From: DASVDE01 sp036381235
GTDB lineage: Bacteria; Actinomycetota; Thermoleophilia; Solirubrobacterales; 70-9
NCBI GenBank assembly: GCA_036381235.1
Contig: DASVDE010000012.1
Coordinates: forward strand, 1-64,000
Direction: 5' to 3'
Length of the DNA stretch: 64,000 nucleotides
Part shown: one piece after another, positions 27,121 through 37,091 of the stretch
Numbering within the stretch: the first letter of the stretch is position 1
How the letters are laid out: each line of letters opens with the position of its first letter
Position numbers and translations under genes: made by a program
The notes under the pieces: generated by a model
What the model was told of the DNA's origin: nothing
Database searches by the model: none
What the model saw: only the letters and a program-made list of their open reading frames with translations

Positions 27121-28771
27121 GGCGGCCGCCCTTGGCCGTGATCGCCCCGCACTGCACGCAGTTGGAGGCGGTGACGTGAACGTCGACCGTGGTGGCGCCG
27201 TTCTCCAGCTGCTCCTCGGGAATCTCGTAGACCTGGGCCGGACACATCGAGACCCATGTCTGGGCGACCTCGCGCGGCACCCTGGTCTGGATGCGGACGT
27301 GGTTTGGCGCGTCGTCGCGGGTGGCGTTACCCGATAGGAAGACCGAGTCGAGCTTGTTGAAGGTGAGCTCATTGTCGGGCTTGACATACATGTCGGCCGC
27401 CTTGCCGATCTCGACCTCGACCTCGGAGTCGTGCTCCTGCTTCCAGTGGCCGCCCGGGAAGGCGCCTTTGGTGATGGTCATCGCGGAGGCGAGCGCGCCG
27501 CCGAGGAAGAAGCCCTTGCTGAACGGCTGGCGCATGTTGCGCGACTGGTAGATGTCCTTCTCGATCAGCGAGTTGTGGACCTTCTCGTCGTAGGCCTCGA
27601 AGTTGACCGAGTCCCGCTTCAACGCCTCGACGATCGCCTCCGCCGCGTACATGCCGGCGTGCATCGCATAGTGGACGCCCTTCAGGGTCGGAACATTGAC
27701 CATGCTGGCCGCATCGCCGGCGATCACCATGCCCGGCACGGCGAGCCGCTTCGGCATCGCGAAGTAGCCGCCGGAGGGGATCGTCTTCGCTCCCCAGGCA
27801 ACCCGCTTTCCGCCCTCGAGGATCTTCTTGATGAAGGGATGGGTCTTCATCAGCTGCAGCGCGTCGTGACAGCTGAAGGTCGCGTCGGTGTAGTCGAGGC
27901 CGACGACGAGGCCGATGCAGACCTTGTCCTCCCCCATCGGATAGATGAAGCTGCCGCCGAACTCGTTGAACTTGGGCGACTTGCGCAGCGGCCAGCCCAT
28001 CGTGTGGATCACCCGGTCGAGCGGCTTCGGGACCTCCCAAACCTCTTTCACGCCGAGCTCCCAGCGCATCGGGTCGGCACCGTGCAGGTCGAAGTAGTCG
28101 TAGGCGGCATAGGTGAGGTGACCGACCGTGCCCTCGGCGAGGACCGTCGCCCTGGCGACCACATCGGAGCCGGGCTCGAAGTTGGCCAACTCCTCGCCGT
28201 CCTTACCGCGGCCGCGATCGCCGGAGCGCACCCCCTTCACGACCCTGTCTTCGACCAGCAGCTTGGTCGCGGCGGTCTCGGAGAGGATGTAGACGCCCGC
28301 CTCCTCGGCTTTGTCGGCGAGGAAGCGACCGAGCTTGGAGACCGACGTGACGTAGTTGCCGTGGTTGCGGAAGTTGGGCGGCATCGGCTTCAGCGGCAGC
28401 GCCGCCTTCGGCGTCAGCAGGTAGACCGCGTCCTTGGTGACCTCCTGGTAGACCGGCCACTCCGACTTGTCGAGATCGGGGAACAGCTCCTCCATCGCCG
28501 AGGGCTTCATGTTCGCGCCGGAGAGCAGGTGCGCCCCGGCGACTTTGCCCTTCTCAATGACCGCGACCGGGACCTCGCCGAGCTTCTCGGTCAGCTCCGG
28601 CTCGTCCTCCAGCAGCTGCATCAGCTTGTTCGCGCAGGCGAGCCCGGCAGGCCCGCCGCCCACGATTGCGACCCCTACCTCGATGCGGTCGTCTTCGGCG
28701 TCGGTCGGCGGACCGATCGCCTCGGCATCGCTGAACGGCGGCGGGAACTCGCTGGGTGCAACAGCCGGCAT
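27074..28771 (-). CDS. Electron transfer flavoprotein-quinone oxidoreductase (FixC/ETF-QO family)
   Basis: Passes electrons from reduced ETF to membrane quinone. 565 residues. The FAD-binding motif is VAIVGGGPAGLACANKLM (about 33-50). The substrate and quinone region has GWPLRKSPKFNEFGGSFIYP. The C-terminal ferredoxin-like segment has Cys510 (CPAQVY), Cys538 and Cys541 (NCVQC), but the fourth cluster ligand of the CxxCxxC motif is Ile544. So the 4Fe-4S site lacks one cysteine compared with mitochondrial ETF-QO. It follows etfBA after a 65-bp spacer holding a strong hairpin. Confidence 0.92.
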   Translation of the reverse strand: MPAVAPSEFPPPFSDAEAIGPPTDAEDDRIEVGVAIVGGGPAGLACANKLMQLLEDEPELTEKLGEVPVAVIEKGKVAGAHLLSGANMKPSAMEELFPDLDKSEWPVYQEVTKDAVYLLTPKAALPLKPMPPNFRNHGNYVTSVSKLGRFLADKAEEAGVYILSETAATKLLVEDRVVKGVRSGDRGRGKDGEELANFEPGSDVVARATVLAEGTVGHLTYAAYDYFDLHGADPMRWELGVKEVWEVPKPLDRVIHTMGWPLRKSPKFNEFGGSFIYPMGEDKVCIGLVVGLDYTDATFSCHDALQLMKTHPFIKKILEGGKRVAWGAKTIPSGGYFAMPKRLAVPGMVIAGDAASMVNVPTLKGVHYAMHAGMYAAEAIVEALKRDSVNFEAYDEKVHNSLIEKDIYQSRNMRQPFSKGFFLGGALASAMTITKGAFPGGHWKQEHDSEVEVEIGKAADMYVKPDNELTFNKLDSVFLSGNATRDDAPNHVRIQTRVPREVAQTWVSMCPAQVYEIPEEQLENGATTVDVHVTASNCVQCGAITAKGGRLTLPEGGDGPLYQET

Positions 28772-28805
28772 CGCTTACTCCAATCGGTCGTTAGGTGAAA
28801 GGCGA

Positions 28806-28831
28806 CCGGGGGGCTGCGAGGAGCCCCCCGG
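28806..28831 (-). terminator. Stem-loop after etfA
   Basis: CCGGGGGGCT (28806-28815), 6-nt loop, AGCCCCCCGG (28822-28831): perfect 10-bp GC-rich stem beginning 5 nt after the etfA stop codon and before the ETF-QO start. No T-run. It may tune the ratio of ETF to ETF-QO. Confidence 0.65.
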
Positions 28832-28836
28832 CAACG

Positions 28837-29808
28837 TCATCCCTTCTTCGCCTTGATCGCCTCGGTCAGCTTGGGGACGATCTTGTGCAGATCGCCGACC
28901 ACGCCGAGGTCGGAGAACTCGAAGATCGGCGCGTTCGGGTCCTTGTTGATCGCGAGGATGTTCTCCGAGCTCTGCATCCCGACCTTGTGCTGGATCGCGC
29001 CGGAGACACCAGCGGCCAGGTAGAGCTTCGGCGCGACCGTCTTGCCGGTCTGGCCGATCTGGGTCGAGTAGGGGTACCAACCGGCGTCGACCACCGCGCG
29101 GGTCGCAGCAACCGCGCCGCCCATCGACTCGGCCAGCTCCTCGCAGAGCTTGAAGCCCTCGGCAGCGCCGAGGCCGCGGCCACCGCCGACGAGGATGTCG
29201 GCATCCTCGATGTTGACGTCCTCGCCGCGCTGCTCGCCGCGCTGAACCATCGTCGCCTTGGTCGACCAGGGGGACAGCTCGACCTCGACGTCGACGACCT
29301 CGGCGGTGCCACCGCTCTCGTTGGCGTCGAAGGCATTGAGCCGGCCGATGATTATCCCCGGCTCGGCGACGTAGCCGACATCGGCGATCTGGGAGTCCTG
29401 CAGGATCGGGCGCTCGGCGACCAGCTTGCCGCCGTCGACCTTGACCTTGGTGACTTCCATGGTCACGCCGGCACCCAGGCGCGCGGTCAGCCCGGCGCCG
29501 ATCTCGAAGCCGAGCAGGCCGCCGCCGAAGAGGGCATAGCCGAAGCCCTCGTCCTGGATGACCTTGGCCATCGCGTCGACGATCGGCTGGGCGAGGCCCT
29601 CCGGCACGCTCTTGGCCCGGAAGACCTTGGCCGCGCCCCAGTTTCCGAGCCCGGCACAAGCGTCGTCGGCGATGTCTCCGACCACCAGCGCGGCAGCCTC
29701 GCCGCCTATCTCACCGGCCAGCTTGGCCGCCTCGGAGATCGCCCCGAGCGAGTTCTTGTTGAAGTTGCCCTCGTCGTCGTGGAGGGCGTAGGTCAGGATG
29801 CCTGCCAT
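28837..29808 (-). CDS. etfA: Electron transfer flavoprotein alpha subunit
   Basis: FAD-carrying ETF chain (323 residues), electron acceptor of acyl-CoA dehydrogenases. The C-terminal FAD domain is typical: GGGRGLGAAEGFKLCEELA, then TRAVVDAGWYPYSTQIGQTG and LYLAAGVSGAIQHKVGM with AINKDPNAPIFEFSDLGVVGD in two neighbouring blocks. It starts one base after etfB ends. Confidence 0.96.
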   Translation of the reverse strand: MAGILTYALHDDEGNFNKNSLGAISEAAKLAGEIGGEAAALVVGDIADDACAGLGNWGAAKVFRAKSVPEGLAQPIVDAMAKVIQDEGFGYALFGGGLLGFEIGAGLTARLGAGVTMEVTKVKVDGGKLVAERPILQDSQIADVGYVAEPGIIIGRLNAFDANESGGTAEVVDVEVELSPWSTKATMVQRGEQRGEDVNIEDADILVGGGRGLGAAEGFKLCEELAESMGGAVAATRAVVDAGWYPYSTQIGQTGKTVAPKLYLAAGVSGAIQHKVGMQSSENILAINKDPNAPIFEFSDLGVVGDLHKIVPKLTEAIKAKKG

Positions 29809-30600
29809 CTAGATCAGCTTCCTCTCGTCGAGCCAAGCGACGATCTTCTCGACCGTCTCGTTGGTGTCCTCGTCCTCGATGATCTCCCCGGCCTCTTTGG
29901 CGGGCGGCGGGTTGAGCGCGAGGACCGCTGTCTTGGAGCCGGCCTCGCCGACCATGCCTCCGTCGATTCCCACGTCGGCGGTCGCCTTCGCGTCGAGGGG
30001 TTTTTTCTTCGCCCCCATGATCGCCTTCAGGCTCGGGTAGCGAGGCTCGTTGATCGCGTCGCCGACGCTGATCACCGCGGGCAACTCGACCTCGACGGTG
30101 TCGTAGCCGTACTCGGCCTGGCGCTCGCAGCGCAGCTTGCCGTCGGTGACGTCGATCTTGATCACCTGCGTCAGCGAGGGCATCTGCAGGTGGTCGGCGA
30201 CCACGGCGCCGATCGTGTAGCACTCGCCGTCGTCCGACTGCTGGCCGAGCAACACCAGGTCGGGGCTCTCGGACTCCAGCACCTTGGCCAGCGAGTAGCC
30301 GGTGGCGCAGACGTCGGAGCCCGACAGAGCCTCATCGGAGAGGTGCACCGAGCGATCGGCGCCGAGCGCGACGGCCTTGTGCAGAGCACGGACGGCGGAG
30401 TCGGGGCCCATCGTCACCGCGACGACCTCCTCGACGGGGATCGCGCCGCCTTCCTTGATCTGCATGGCGGCCTCGATGGCATGGGTATCGAAGGGGTTGA
30501 GGTTTTTCTCGCCGCTGCGGTCCAGTCGCATCGTGTTCGGGTCGATGCGCTTCTGGACGGCGGCGTCCGGTACCTCCTTGACCAGGACGCAGATCTTCAA
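29809..30600 (-). CDS. etfB: Electron transfer flavoprotein beta subunit
   Basis: AMP-binding ETF chain, 263 residues. The start is TTG at 30598-30600 (LKICVLVKEVPDAAVQK), fixed by AGGAGG 9 nt upstream. The beta-subunit signature region LGQQSDDGECYTIGAVVADHL is clear. It is the first gene of etfB-etfA-ETF-QO. A TGACTGAC-CA-GTCAGTCA palindrome upstream suggests TetR-type control. In Mycobacterium tuberculosis etfBA sits next to the MGLP genes; here that cluster lies about 12 kb away. Confidence 0.96.
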   Translation of the reverse strand: MKICVLVKEVPDAAVQKRIDPNTMRLDRSGEKNLNPFDTHAIEAAMQIKEGGAIPVEEVVAVTMGPDSAVRALHKAVALGADRSVHLSDEALSGSDVCATGYSLAKVLESESPDLVLLGQQSDDGECYTIGAVVADHLQMPSLTQVIKIDVTDGKLRCERQAEYGYDTVEVELPAVISVGDAINEPRYPSLKAIMGAKKKPLDAKATADVGIDGGMVGEAGSKTAVLALNPPPAKEAGEIIEDEDTNETVEKIVAWLDERKLI

Positions 30601-30625
30601 GTTGAAAGCCTCCTATTGGGCTGGT

Positions 30626-30643
30626 TGACTGACCAGTCAGTCA
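30626..30643. promoter_or_regulatory. Candidate TetR-type operator upstream of etfB
   Basis: TGACTGAC (30626-30633), CA, GTCAGTCA (30636-30643): perfect 8-bp arms, 26 nt before the etfB start codon and inside the 70-bp spacer after the mutase small chain. The form resembles operators of TetR regulators of fatty-acid degradation. Confidence 0.55.
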
Positions 30644-30670
30644 GTCTATCCACAGACGACGGACGACGTG

Positions 30671-31096
30671 TTATTCGCTGAGCTGATGCCGTTCCGCGGC
30701 GCCAGAGCGGATGAAATCGACGATCTCGTCGGTGCCCGCACCGGGAGTGAAGACCGCAGCGACGCCGAGCTTCTTCAGCTCCGGGATGTCCTCGGCTGGG
30801 ATCGTCCCCCCCACCGTGACAAGCACGTCGTCGACCCCCTGTTCGGAGAGCAACTCGACGATCCGCGGCACCAGCGTCATGTGGGCGCCGGAGAGGATCG
30901 AGAGGCCGACCGCGTCGGCATCCTCCTGGATCACGGTCTCGGCGATCTGCTCAGGTGTCTGGTGCAGTCCGGTGTAGATCACCTCCATGCCGGCGTCGCG
31001 CAGCGCCCGGGCGATGATCTTCGCCCCGCGGTCGTGCCCGTCCAGGCCGGGCTTGGCGACGACGACGCGGATCTTGCGAGCGGTTGCGGCTTCCAT
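30671..31096 (-). CDS. Methylmalonyl-CoA mutase small chain (cobalamin-binding domain)
   Basis: Free-standing B12-binding chain of 141 residues. The DxHxxG motif is in KPGLDGHDRGAKIIARAL, where His coordinates cobalt. LSGAHMTLVP and VTVGGTIPAEDIPEL complete the Rossmann-like fold. It pairs with the catalytic chain at 31121-32743 (24 bp apart, same operon) to form the split mutase seen in archaea and some Actinobacteria. Confidence 0.94.
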   Translation of the reverse strand: MEAATARKIRVVVAKPGLDGHDRGAKIIARALRDAGMEVIYTGLHQTPEQIAETVIQEDADAVGLSILSGAHMTLVPRIVELLSEQGVDDVLVTVGGTIPAEDIPELKKLGVAAVFTPGAGTDEIVDFIRSGAAERHQLSE

Positions 31097-31120
31097 CGGC
31101 GCGAGAACCCTAGCGCCTGC

Positions 31121-32743
31121 CTAGAAAACGGGGGACTCGGTGTAAGTCCCGAACACTTCCTGCATCGCCGCGATCATCTCTCCCTCGGTCGCACGGGCGC
31201 GGGCGGCGGCGATGATCGGCGGCATCAGGTTCTCCTCGGTCGCGGCGGCGCGCTTCAGCTCGGCGAGGGTGCCCTCGACGGCCGCTGCATCGCGCCCGGC
31301 GCGGGTCGCCTGCAGACGCTCGACCTGCTTGCGCTCCAGCGCCGGGTCGATACGCAGGATCGGGGTCGGCTCCTCGTCCTCATGGGTGAAGTCGTTGACG
31401 CCGACGACGATCCGCACCCGCTCGTTCAGCTCCTGCTGGTAGGCGAAGGAGGCCTCGGCGATCTCGCGCTGGGGGAAGTTCTGGCGGATCGCCTCGACCA
31501 TCCCCCCCAGCTCGTCGATGCGGGCAAAGTAGCCATAGGCGGCCTCCTCCATCTCATCGGTCAGCTTCTCGACGAACCAGGAGCCGCCGAGGGGATCGGC
31601 GGTGTTGACGACGCCGGACTCCAGCCCGATGATCTGCTGGGTGCGAAGCGCGACCCGCACCGCCTCCTCGGTCGGCAGTGCCAGCGCCTCGTCGAAGGAG
31701 TTGGTGTGCAGGGACTGAGTTCCGCCAAGCACCGCCGCCAACGCCTCCAGCGAGGTGCGGACGACGTTGTTGAGTGGCTGCTGCGCGGTCAATGAGACCC
31801 CCGCCGTCTGCGCATGGAAGCGCAGTCGCATCGACTCCTCGCGTTTGGCACCGTAGGTGTCGCGCATCTCACGGGCCCAGATCCGCCGCGCCGCGCGGTA
31901 CTTGGCGATCTCCTCGAAGAAGTCGATGTGGGCGTTGAAGAAGAAGGAGAGCCGGGGCGCGAAGTCATCGACGTCGAGGCCCCGCTCCAGCGCCCGCTCG
32001 ACGTAGGTGAAACCGTCCTTGAGTGTGAACGCCAGCTCCTGCTGGGCGGTCGACCCCGCCTCGCGGATGTGGTAGCCGGAAATCGAGACCGGATGCCAGC
32101 GCGGCATGTTCTCGCTGCACCACTCGATCATGTCGGTGACCAGGCGCATCGCCGGCTCGATCGGGAAGCACCACTCCTTCTGGGCGATGTACTCCTTGAG
32201 GATGTCGGTCTGGATCGTGCCGCCGAGCTTCTCCGGCGGGACGCCCTGCTCCTCACCGACGAGGACGTAGAAGGCGAGCAGGATCGCGGCCGGGGCGTTG
32301 ATGGTCATCGAGGTGGTGACGCCCCCGAGGGGGATGCCGGCGAAAAGCTGCTCCATGTCGTCGAGAGAGTCGACGGCGACGCCCTCGCGGCCGACCTCGC
32401 CGAGACTGCGGGCGTGGTCTGAGTCATAGCCCATCAGGGTCGGCATGTCGAAGGCGGTCGAGAGCCCGGTCTGACCGTGGTCGAGCAGGTAATGGAAGCG
32501 CTCGTTGGTCTCCTCGACCGTGCCGAAGCCGGCGAACTGGCGCATCGTCCAGAGCTTCCCCCGGTACATCGAGGGGTAGGGGCCGCGCGTGAACGGATAC
32601 TCGCCGGGGCGGCCGATCTGCTGCTCGGGATCGCCCCCCGCGTCCTCGGGCCCGTAGAGGGGCTCGATCGGATGACCCGACATGGTCGAGAACTCCCCGT
32701 CGCGCTGCTTGAACTCGGGCTTCTCCCGCGGCTCGGTCGCCAT
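31121..32743 (-). CDS. Methylmalonyl-CoA mutase large chain
   Basis: TIM-barrel catalytic chain (540 residues) lacking the B12 domain, which is encoded separately. It converts methylmalonyl-CoA to succinyl-CoA. Conserved blocks are YPFTRGPYPSMYRGKLWTMR, TGLSTAFDMPTLMGYDSD, SISGYHIREAG and LGGTQSLHTNSFDEALALPT. Tyr in SMYRG and Arg in EPAMR match by eye the Tyr/Arg pair that selects methylmalonyl-CoA over isobutyryl-CoA, though isobutyryl-CoA mutase is not excluded. The chaperone MeaB is encoded at 40803-41765. Confidence 0.93.
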   Translation of the reverse strand: MATEPREKPEFKQRDGEFSTMSGHPIEPLYGPEDAGGDPEQQIGRPGEYPFTRGPYPSMYRGKLWTMRQFAGFGTVEETNERFHYLLDHGQTGLSTAFDMPTLMGYDSDHARSLGEVGREGVAVDSLDDMEQLFAGIPLGGVTTSMTINAPAAILLAFYVLVGEEQGVPPEKLGGTIQTDILKEYIAQKEWCFPIEPAMRLVTDMIEWCSENMPRWHPVSISGYHIREAGSTAQQELAFTLKDGFTYVERALERGLDVDDFAPRLSFFFNAHIDFFEEIAKYRAARRIWAREMRDTYGAKREESMRLRFHAQTAGVSLTAQQPLNNVVRTSLEALAAVLGGTQSLHTNSFDEALALPTEEAVRVALRTQQIIGLESGVVNTADPLGGSWFVEKLTDEMEEAAYGYFARIDELGGMVEAIRQNFPQREIAEASFAYQQELNERVRIVVGVNDFTHEDEEPTPILRIDPALERKQVERLQATRAGRDAAAVEGTLAELKRAAATEENLMPPIIAAARARATEGEMIAAMQEVFGTYTESPVF

Positions 32744-32765
32744 GCAAGGAGTCTAGATGCGATCC

Positions 32766-32804
32766 GTGGCGCCTTATCCGTCATATAGACGGAAAAAGCG
32801 CCAC
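32766..32804. repeat. GGCGCCTTATCCG hairpin (same family as 20507 and 48000)
   Basis: GTGGCGCCTTATCCGTC (32766-32782) pairs with GACGGAAAAAGCGCCAC (32788-32804) with two mismatches, loop ATATA. It starts 7 nt after the HAD-family gene stop codon (minus strand). The loop is identical to the hairpin at 20507-20541 and the stem is related. Confidence 0.7.
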
Positions 32805-32811
32805 ACCCCGC

Positions 32812-33600
32812 TCAGCGGCGCACCGGGAAGCGGCGGGGAGGCGGCGCTTTGCGCCGGGCGGCGATGCGCGAGGCGCCGAAGCCGGCGACCGTGGCCAGCA
32901 GGGTGACGGCAAGCGCCACGAGGCGACGGCCCAGGCGCTCGAAGCGCATCGTCTGCCAACCCTCTTCGCGGGCGATCTCGGCCAGCGGCGGGTCGGGGTT
33001 CACGACGACAGGGTTGCCGACCGCGCGCAGCATCGGCAGGTCCGAGAGCGAATCCGAATAGGCGTAGGAGGCGCCGAGGTCGATGTCATGCGCGGCGGCG
33101 AAGGCCTGCATCGCCTCGACCTTCCCCTGCCCGTAGACGAATGGCCCGTCGAAGCGACCGGTGAAGGTGCCGTCCTCACCGACGCCGTAGTGCGTCCCCA
33201 CACCCCCGTCCATGCCCAGCACGAGGGCAAGGGGCTCGACCACGCCGCTGCCGGCAGCGCTGACGATGAAGGTGGCGCGGCCGGCATCCTGGTGGGAGTA
33301 GACCTCGTCGAGCATCTGCGGGTAGACGCGCGGCAGGATCGCCGCCATCACCTCCGGGTTCATCCGCTCGACGCTACGGATCGGCACCCCCGCGATCAGC
33401 TCGCGCGCGACGCGCAGCACCTCGGTGGTTCGCTCGTCGGTTGTGCCGCGCAGGCGATAGCGCAGGTGCTCGATCCCCCAGCTGACGAGCTGGCGACGGC
33501 TGACGAGCCCGTGCCGGGTCGCGACACGGGCGAATTGCATCCCCGATGAACCCGCCATCAGGGTCTTGTCCAGGTCGAAGAAAGCCGCGGCGCGGCTCAA
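32812..33600 (-). CDS. HAD-IB family hydrolase (SerB-like phosphatase)
   Basis: 262-residue HAD phosphatase of the IB subfamily. The nucleophile motif is AFFDLDKTLMAGSS, phosphate-contacting STs are in TFIVSAAGSG, and the last Asp pair is in YAYSDSLSDLPML. A basic hydrophobic C-terminus (about 222-245, LVALAVTLLATVAGFGA) is probably a membrane anchor, as in lipid-phosphate or CicA-like members. Substrate unknown; phosphoserine and lysophosphatidate-type phosphates are candidates. It ends one base before the thiolase gene ends its own run. Confidence 0.87.
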   Translation of the reverse strand: MSRAAAFFDLDKTLMAGSSGMQFARVATRHGLVSRRQLVSWGIEHLRYRLRGTTDERTTEVLRVARELIAGVPIRSVERMNPEVMAAILPRVYPQMLDEVYSHQDAGRATFIVSAAGSGVVEPLALVLGMDGGVGTHYGVGEDGTFTGRFDGPFVYGQGKVEAMQAFAAAHDIDLGASYAYSDSLSDLPMLRAVGNPVVVNPDPPLAEIAREEGWQTMRFERLGRRLVALAVTLLATVAGFGASRIAARRKAPPPRRFPVRR

Positions 33601-33601
33601 G

Positions 33602-34786
<1,185 letters not shown>

Positions 34787-34913
34787 CGCGGATCTTTCGT
34801 CTTGGTTTTATGCCGGGTCTCGGCTCGAACGTGGGCCGCATGGCCCTAACGGGAAAGATAGCGGGGAGTGCCGATTGGCCTCCGTGCTCAACGTCATAGA
34901 CTCGCACGCCATG

Positions 34914-34940
34914 AGCGCAGACCGAGCGAAGCGCGAGCTA
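34914..34940. repeat. Partial relative of the dispersed repeat, before pepA
   Basis: ATGAGCGCAGACCGAGCG and AAGCGCGAG (34914-34940 region) match the two outer blocks of the reverse complement of 10067-10131 with the middle missing. It is short, so chance composition is possible. Confidence 0.35.
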
Positions 34941-36382
34941 TGCCCGTGAAAGTCGAGGTGAGCCAGGCTGAGATCCCCGAGGTCGACGCCGACCTGGTGG
35001 TCGTGGGCCTGTTCTCTGACGGTGATCTGCCGGCTGAGGTCGCCTCCGCGCCGGGTGCGGCGGATGCCAGGAGCGGGTTCCAAAAGCTCTCGCTTATCCA
35101 TCCCGACAGGCCCGCGCGAGTGTTGGCGGTCGGCCTGGGCAAACGCGAGGAGATGGACGCCGAGCGCGCCCGCGTCGCCGCCGCGCTGGCGGCGCAGGAG
35201 GCGGCGCGGCTGGAGTCCACCTCGCTCGCCTGGGCGCTGCCGGACACGGGCGATGACGAGGCGACCGCGGAGGGCCTGGTCACCGGCACGATCCTCGGCG
35301 CCTACCGCTTCGACCGCTTCCTGACTCGCGACCCCGCGGACCCTCCCCCGCCGGCGATCGAGTCGCTGACCCTGTTGGCACCGGAGACAGTGGAGGAAGC
35401 GGCGAAAGCCGCCCGCGTCTGCGCCGTCGCGCAGAACCGCGCCCGCGATCTGCAGAGCCTTCCGTCCAATGTCGCCACCCCGTCCTATCTGGGCCGCCGA
35501 GCCCGGGAGACCGCTTCAGCCCACGAAGCGGTCACCACCGAGATCCTCGGCCGCAAGGAGATTGCGGAAAAGGGGATGGGAGGCCTGGTCGCAGTCAGCC
35601 AGGGGAGCACAGAGGAGCCGCAGCTGATCGTGCTGCGCTACGCCGGCGGGGGTGACGGCCCGACCCTGGGGTTGGTCGGCAAGGGCGTCACCTTCGACAC
35701 CGGGGGCATCTCGATCAAGCCCTCCGCCGGCATGGAGGAGATGAAGATGGACATGTCGGGCGCGGCGGCCGTGCTCGAAGCGGTATCGGCGATCGCCGAG
35801 CTGGCGCTGCCGATCGACCTCATCGCCGTGATCCCCTCGACCGAGAACATGCCCTCGGGAACCGCGATCAAGCCCGGCGACATCATCACCCAGTACAACG
35901 GCAAGACGGTCGAGGTGAACAACACCGACGCCGAGGGACGGCTGATCCTCGCCGACGCTCTCTCATATGCGATCGACCTGGGGGCAGAACGGATCGTCGA
36001 CCTGGCGACGCTGACCGGCGCCGTCCTCGTCGCGCTGGGCTCGACCTACGCGGCGGTGATCTCCAACGACGACGAGCTGGCCGGCGAGGTGACCAAGGCC
36101 GGCGATACGACCGGCGAGCTGGCCTGGCGCCTGCCCCTGCACCGCGAGTACAAGGAGCTGACCAAGGGCACCGTCGCCGATCTGGTCAACAGCTCGCAGA
36201 AGCGCAAGGCCGGCACGATCTACGCCGGCTCCTTCCTCGAGGAGTTCGTCGGCGAGACGCCGTGGGCCCACGTCGACATCGCCGGCACCGCCTGGGACGT
36301 CGGCCGCCCCTACACCGGCAGCGGCGCCAGCGGATTCGGCGTCCGCCTACTCGTAGAGCTCGCTCGGGAACTCTCCGCGTAG
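34940..36382 (+). CDS. pepA: Leucyl aminopeptidase (M17)
   Basis: Zinc/manganese aminopeptidase that removes N-terminal residues from peptides. 480 residues from ATG at 34940 (MPVKVEVSQAEIPEVDADL). The signature NTDAEGRLILADAL and the metal and catalytic Lys/Asp block GKGVTFDTGGISIKPSAGM are intact. The upstream 150 bp separates it from the divergent thiolase gene and contains ATGAGCGCAGACCGAGCG just before the start, which resembles a shortened copy of the repeat at 10067-10131. Confidence 0.95.
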   Translation: MPVKVEVSQAEIPEVDADLVVVGLFSDGDLPAEVASAPGAADARSGFQKLSLIHPDRPARVLAVGLGKREEMDAERARVAAALAAQEAARLESTSLAWALPDTGDDEATAEGLVTGTILGAYRFDRFLTRDPADPPPPAIESLTLLAPETVEEAAKAARVCAVAQNRARDLQSLPSNVATPSYLGRRARETASAHEAVTTEILGRKEIAEKGMGGLVAVSQGSTEEPQLIVLRYAGGGDGPTLGLVGKGVTFDTGGISIKPSAGMEEMKMDMSGAAAVLEAVSAIAELALPIDLIAVIPSTENMPSGTAIKPGDIITQYNGKTVEVNNTDAEGRLILADALSYAIDLGAERIVDLATLTGAVLVALGSTYAAVISNDDELAGEVTKAGDTTGELAWRLPLHREYKELTKGTVADLVNSSQKRKAGTIYAGSFLEEFVGETPWAHVDIAGTAWDVGRPYTGSGASGFGVRLLVELARELSA

Positions 36383-36388
36383 CGGGGC

Positions 36389-36964
36389 TCAGCCGCCGAG
36401 AATCATGCAGGTGGCGACGCCGTGGGCGAGCAGCTTGCCGGAGTCGGCTGCGGTGATATTCGCCTCCGAGGTCGCCTGGCGGCGGCCTCGGTAGAGGACG
36501 TTCGCCTCACAGAGGACACGTCCGGTGTCGCGGGTGATCGGCCGCACGTACTTGGCCTCCAGCCCGAGCGAGGTGTAGCCGACGCCGGCGGGCAAGGTTG
36601 TGTGGACCGCACAGCCGAGAGCCGAGTCGAGCAGCGTCGCGGCATAGCCGCCGTGCACGACGCCGATCGGGTTGTAGTGCTCCTCACCGGGGTCCCCCGA
36701 GAACACGGCCCGGCCCTCCTCCACTTCGATCGGCCCCATCCGCAGCGTCACCGCGATCGGCGGCGGCGGCATCTCGCCGGCGACGATCGCGCGCATGTAC
36801 TCGATACCGGTCATCGTCGCCCCGGCCGCCGCGGTGGGCATCGGGTCCTGCCAGGTGAGAGTGCGGGTGCGTGTCGTCTCCGGGCTGACCTCGGCGAAGG
36901 CGAGCGCCGCGTCAACCGCCGTCGCACCGTCGGGCACGTTCACCGCTTTGTCCGGCGTGCTCAC
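36389..36964 (-). CDS. PaaI/hotdog thioesterase
   Basis: Hydrolyses acyl- or aryl-CoA thioesters. 191 residues from GTG at 36962-36964. The hotdog motif is HYNPIGVVHGGYAATLLDSA with the catalytic Asp/Gly region, followed by YVRPI and VLYRGRRQATSEANI. The GTG overlaps the TGA of a 36-codon open frame upstream (GTGA), so it may depend on coupled translation. It is convergent with pepA (6-bp gap) and divergent from the HxlR gene. Confidence 0.86.
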   Translation of the reverse strand: MSTPDKAVNVPDGATAVDAALAFAEVSPETTRTRTLTWQDPMPTAAAGATMTGIEYMRAIVAGEMPPPPIAVTLRMGPIEVEEGRAVFSGDPGEEHYNPIGVVHGGYAATLLDSALGCAVHTTLPAGVGYTSLGLEAKYVRPITRDTGRVLCEANVLYRGRRQATSEANITAADSGKLLAHGVATCMILGG

Positions 36965-37071
36965 CGCTTGGGGCTCGCCGGGTAGAGCAGATCGGCGGTG
37001 ATCTCCGCCTGGGTGATCGCGATCTTCGCGGCCGCGCCGCGGTCCTTCTTGTGGCGTCGAATCAGCTTCAT
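36961..37071 (-). CDS. 36-residue open frame coupled to the thioesterase
   Basis: ATG at 37069-37071, stop overlapping the thioesterase GTG. Product begins MKLIRRHKKDRGAAAKIAI and ends LLYPASPKR, basic at both ends with a short amphipathic middle. It could be a real small protein or a leader peptide that couples translation. No homologue recognised. Confidence 0.4.
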   Translation of the reverse strand: MKLIRRHKKDRGAAAKIAITQAEITADLLYPASPKR

Positions 37072-37091
37072 GGCGCAACCCTAAACCAGTG

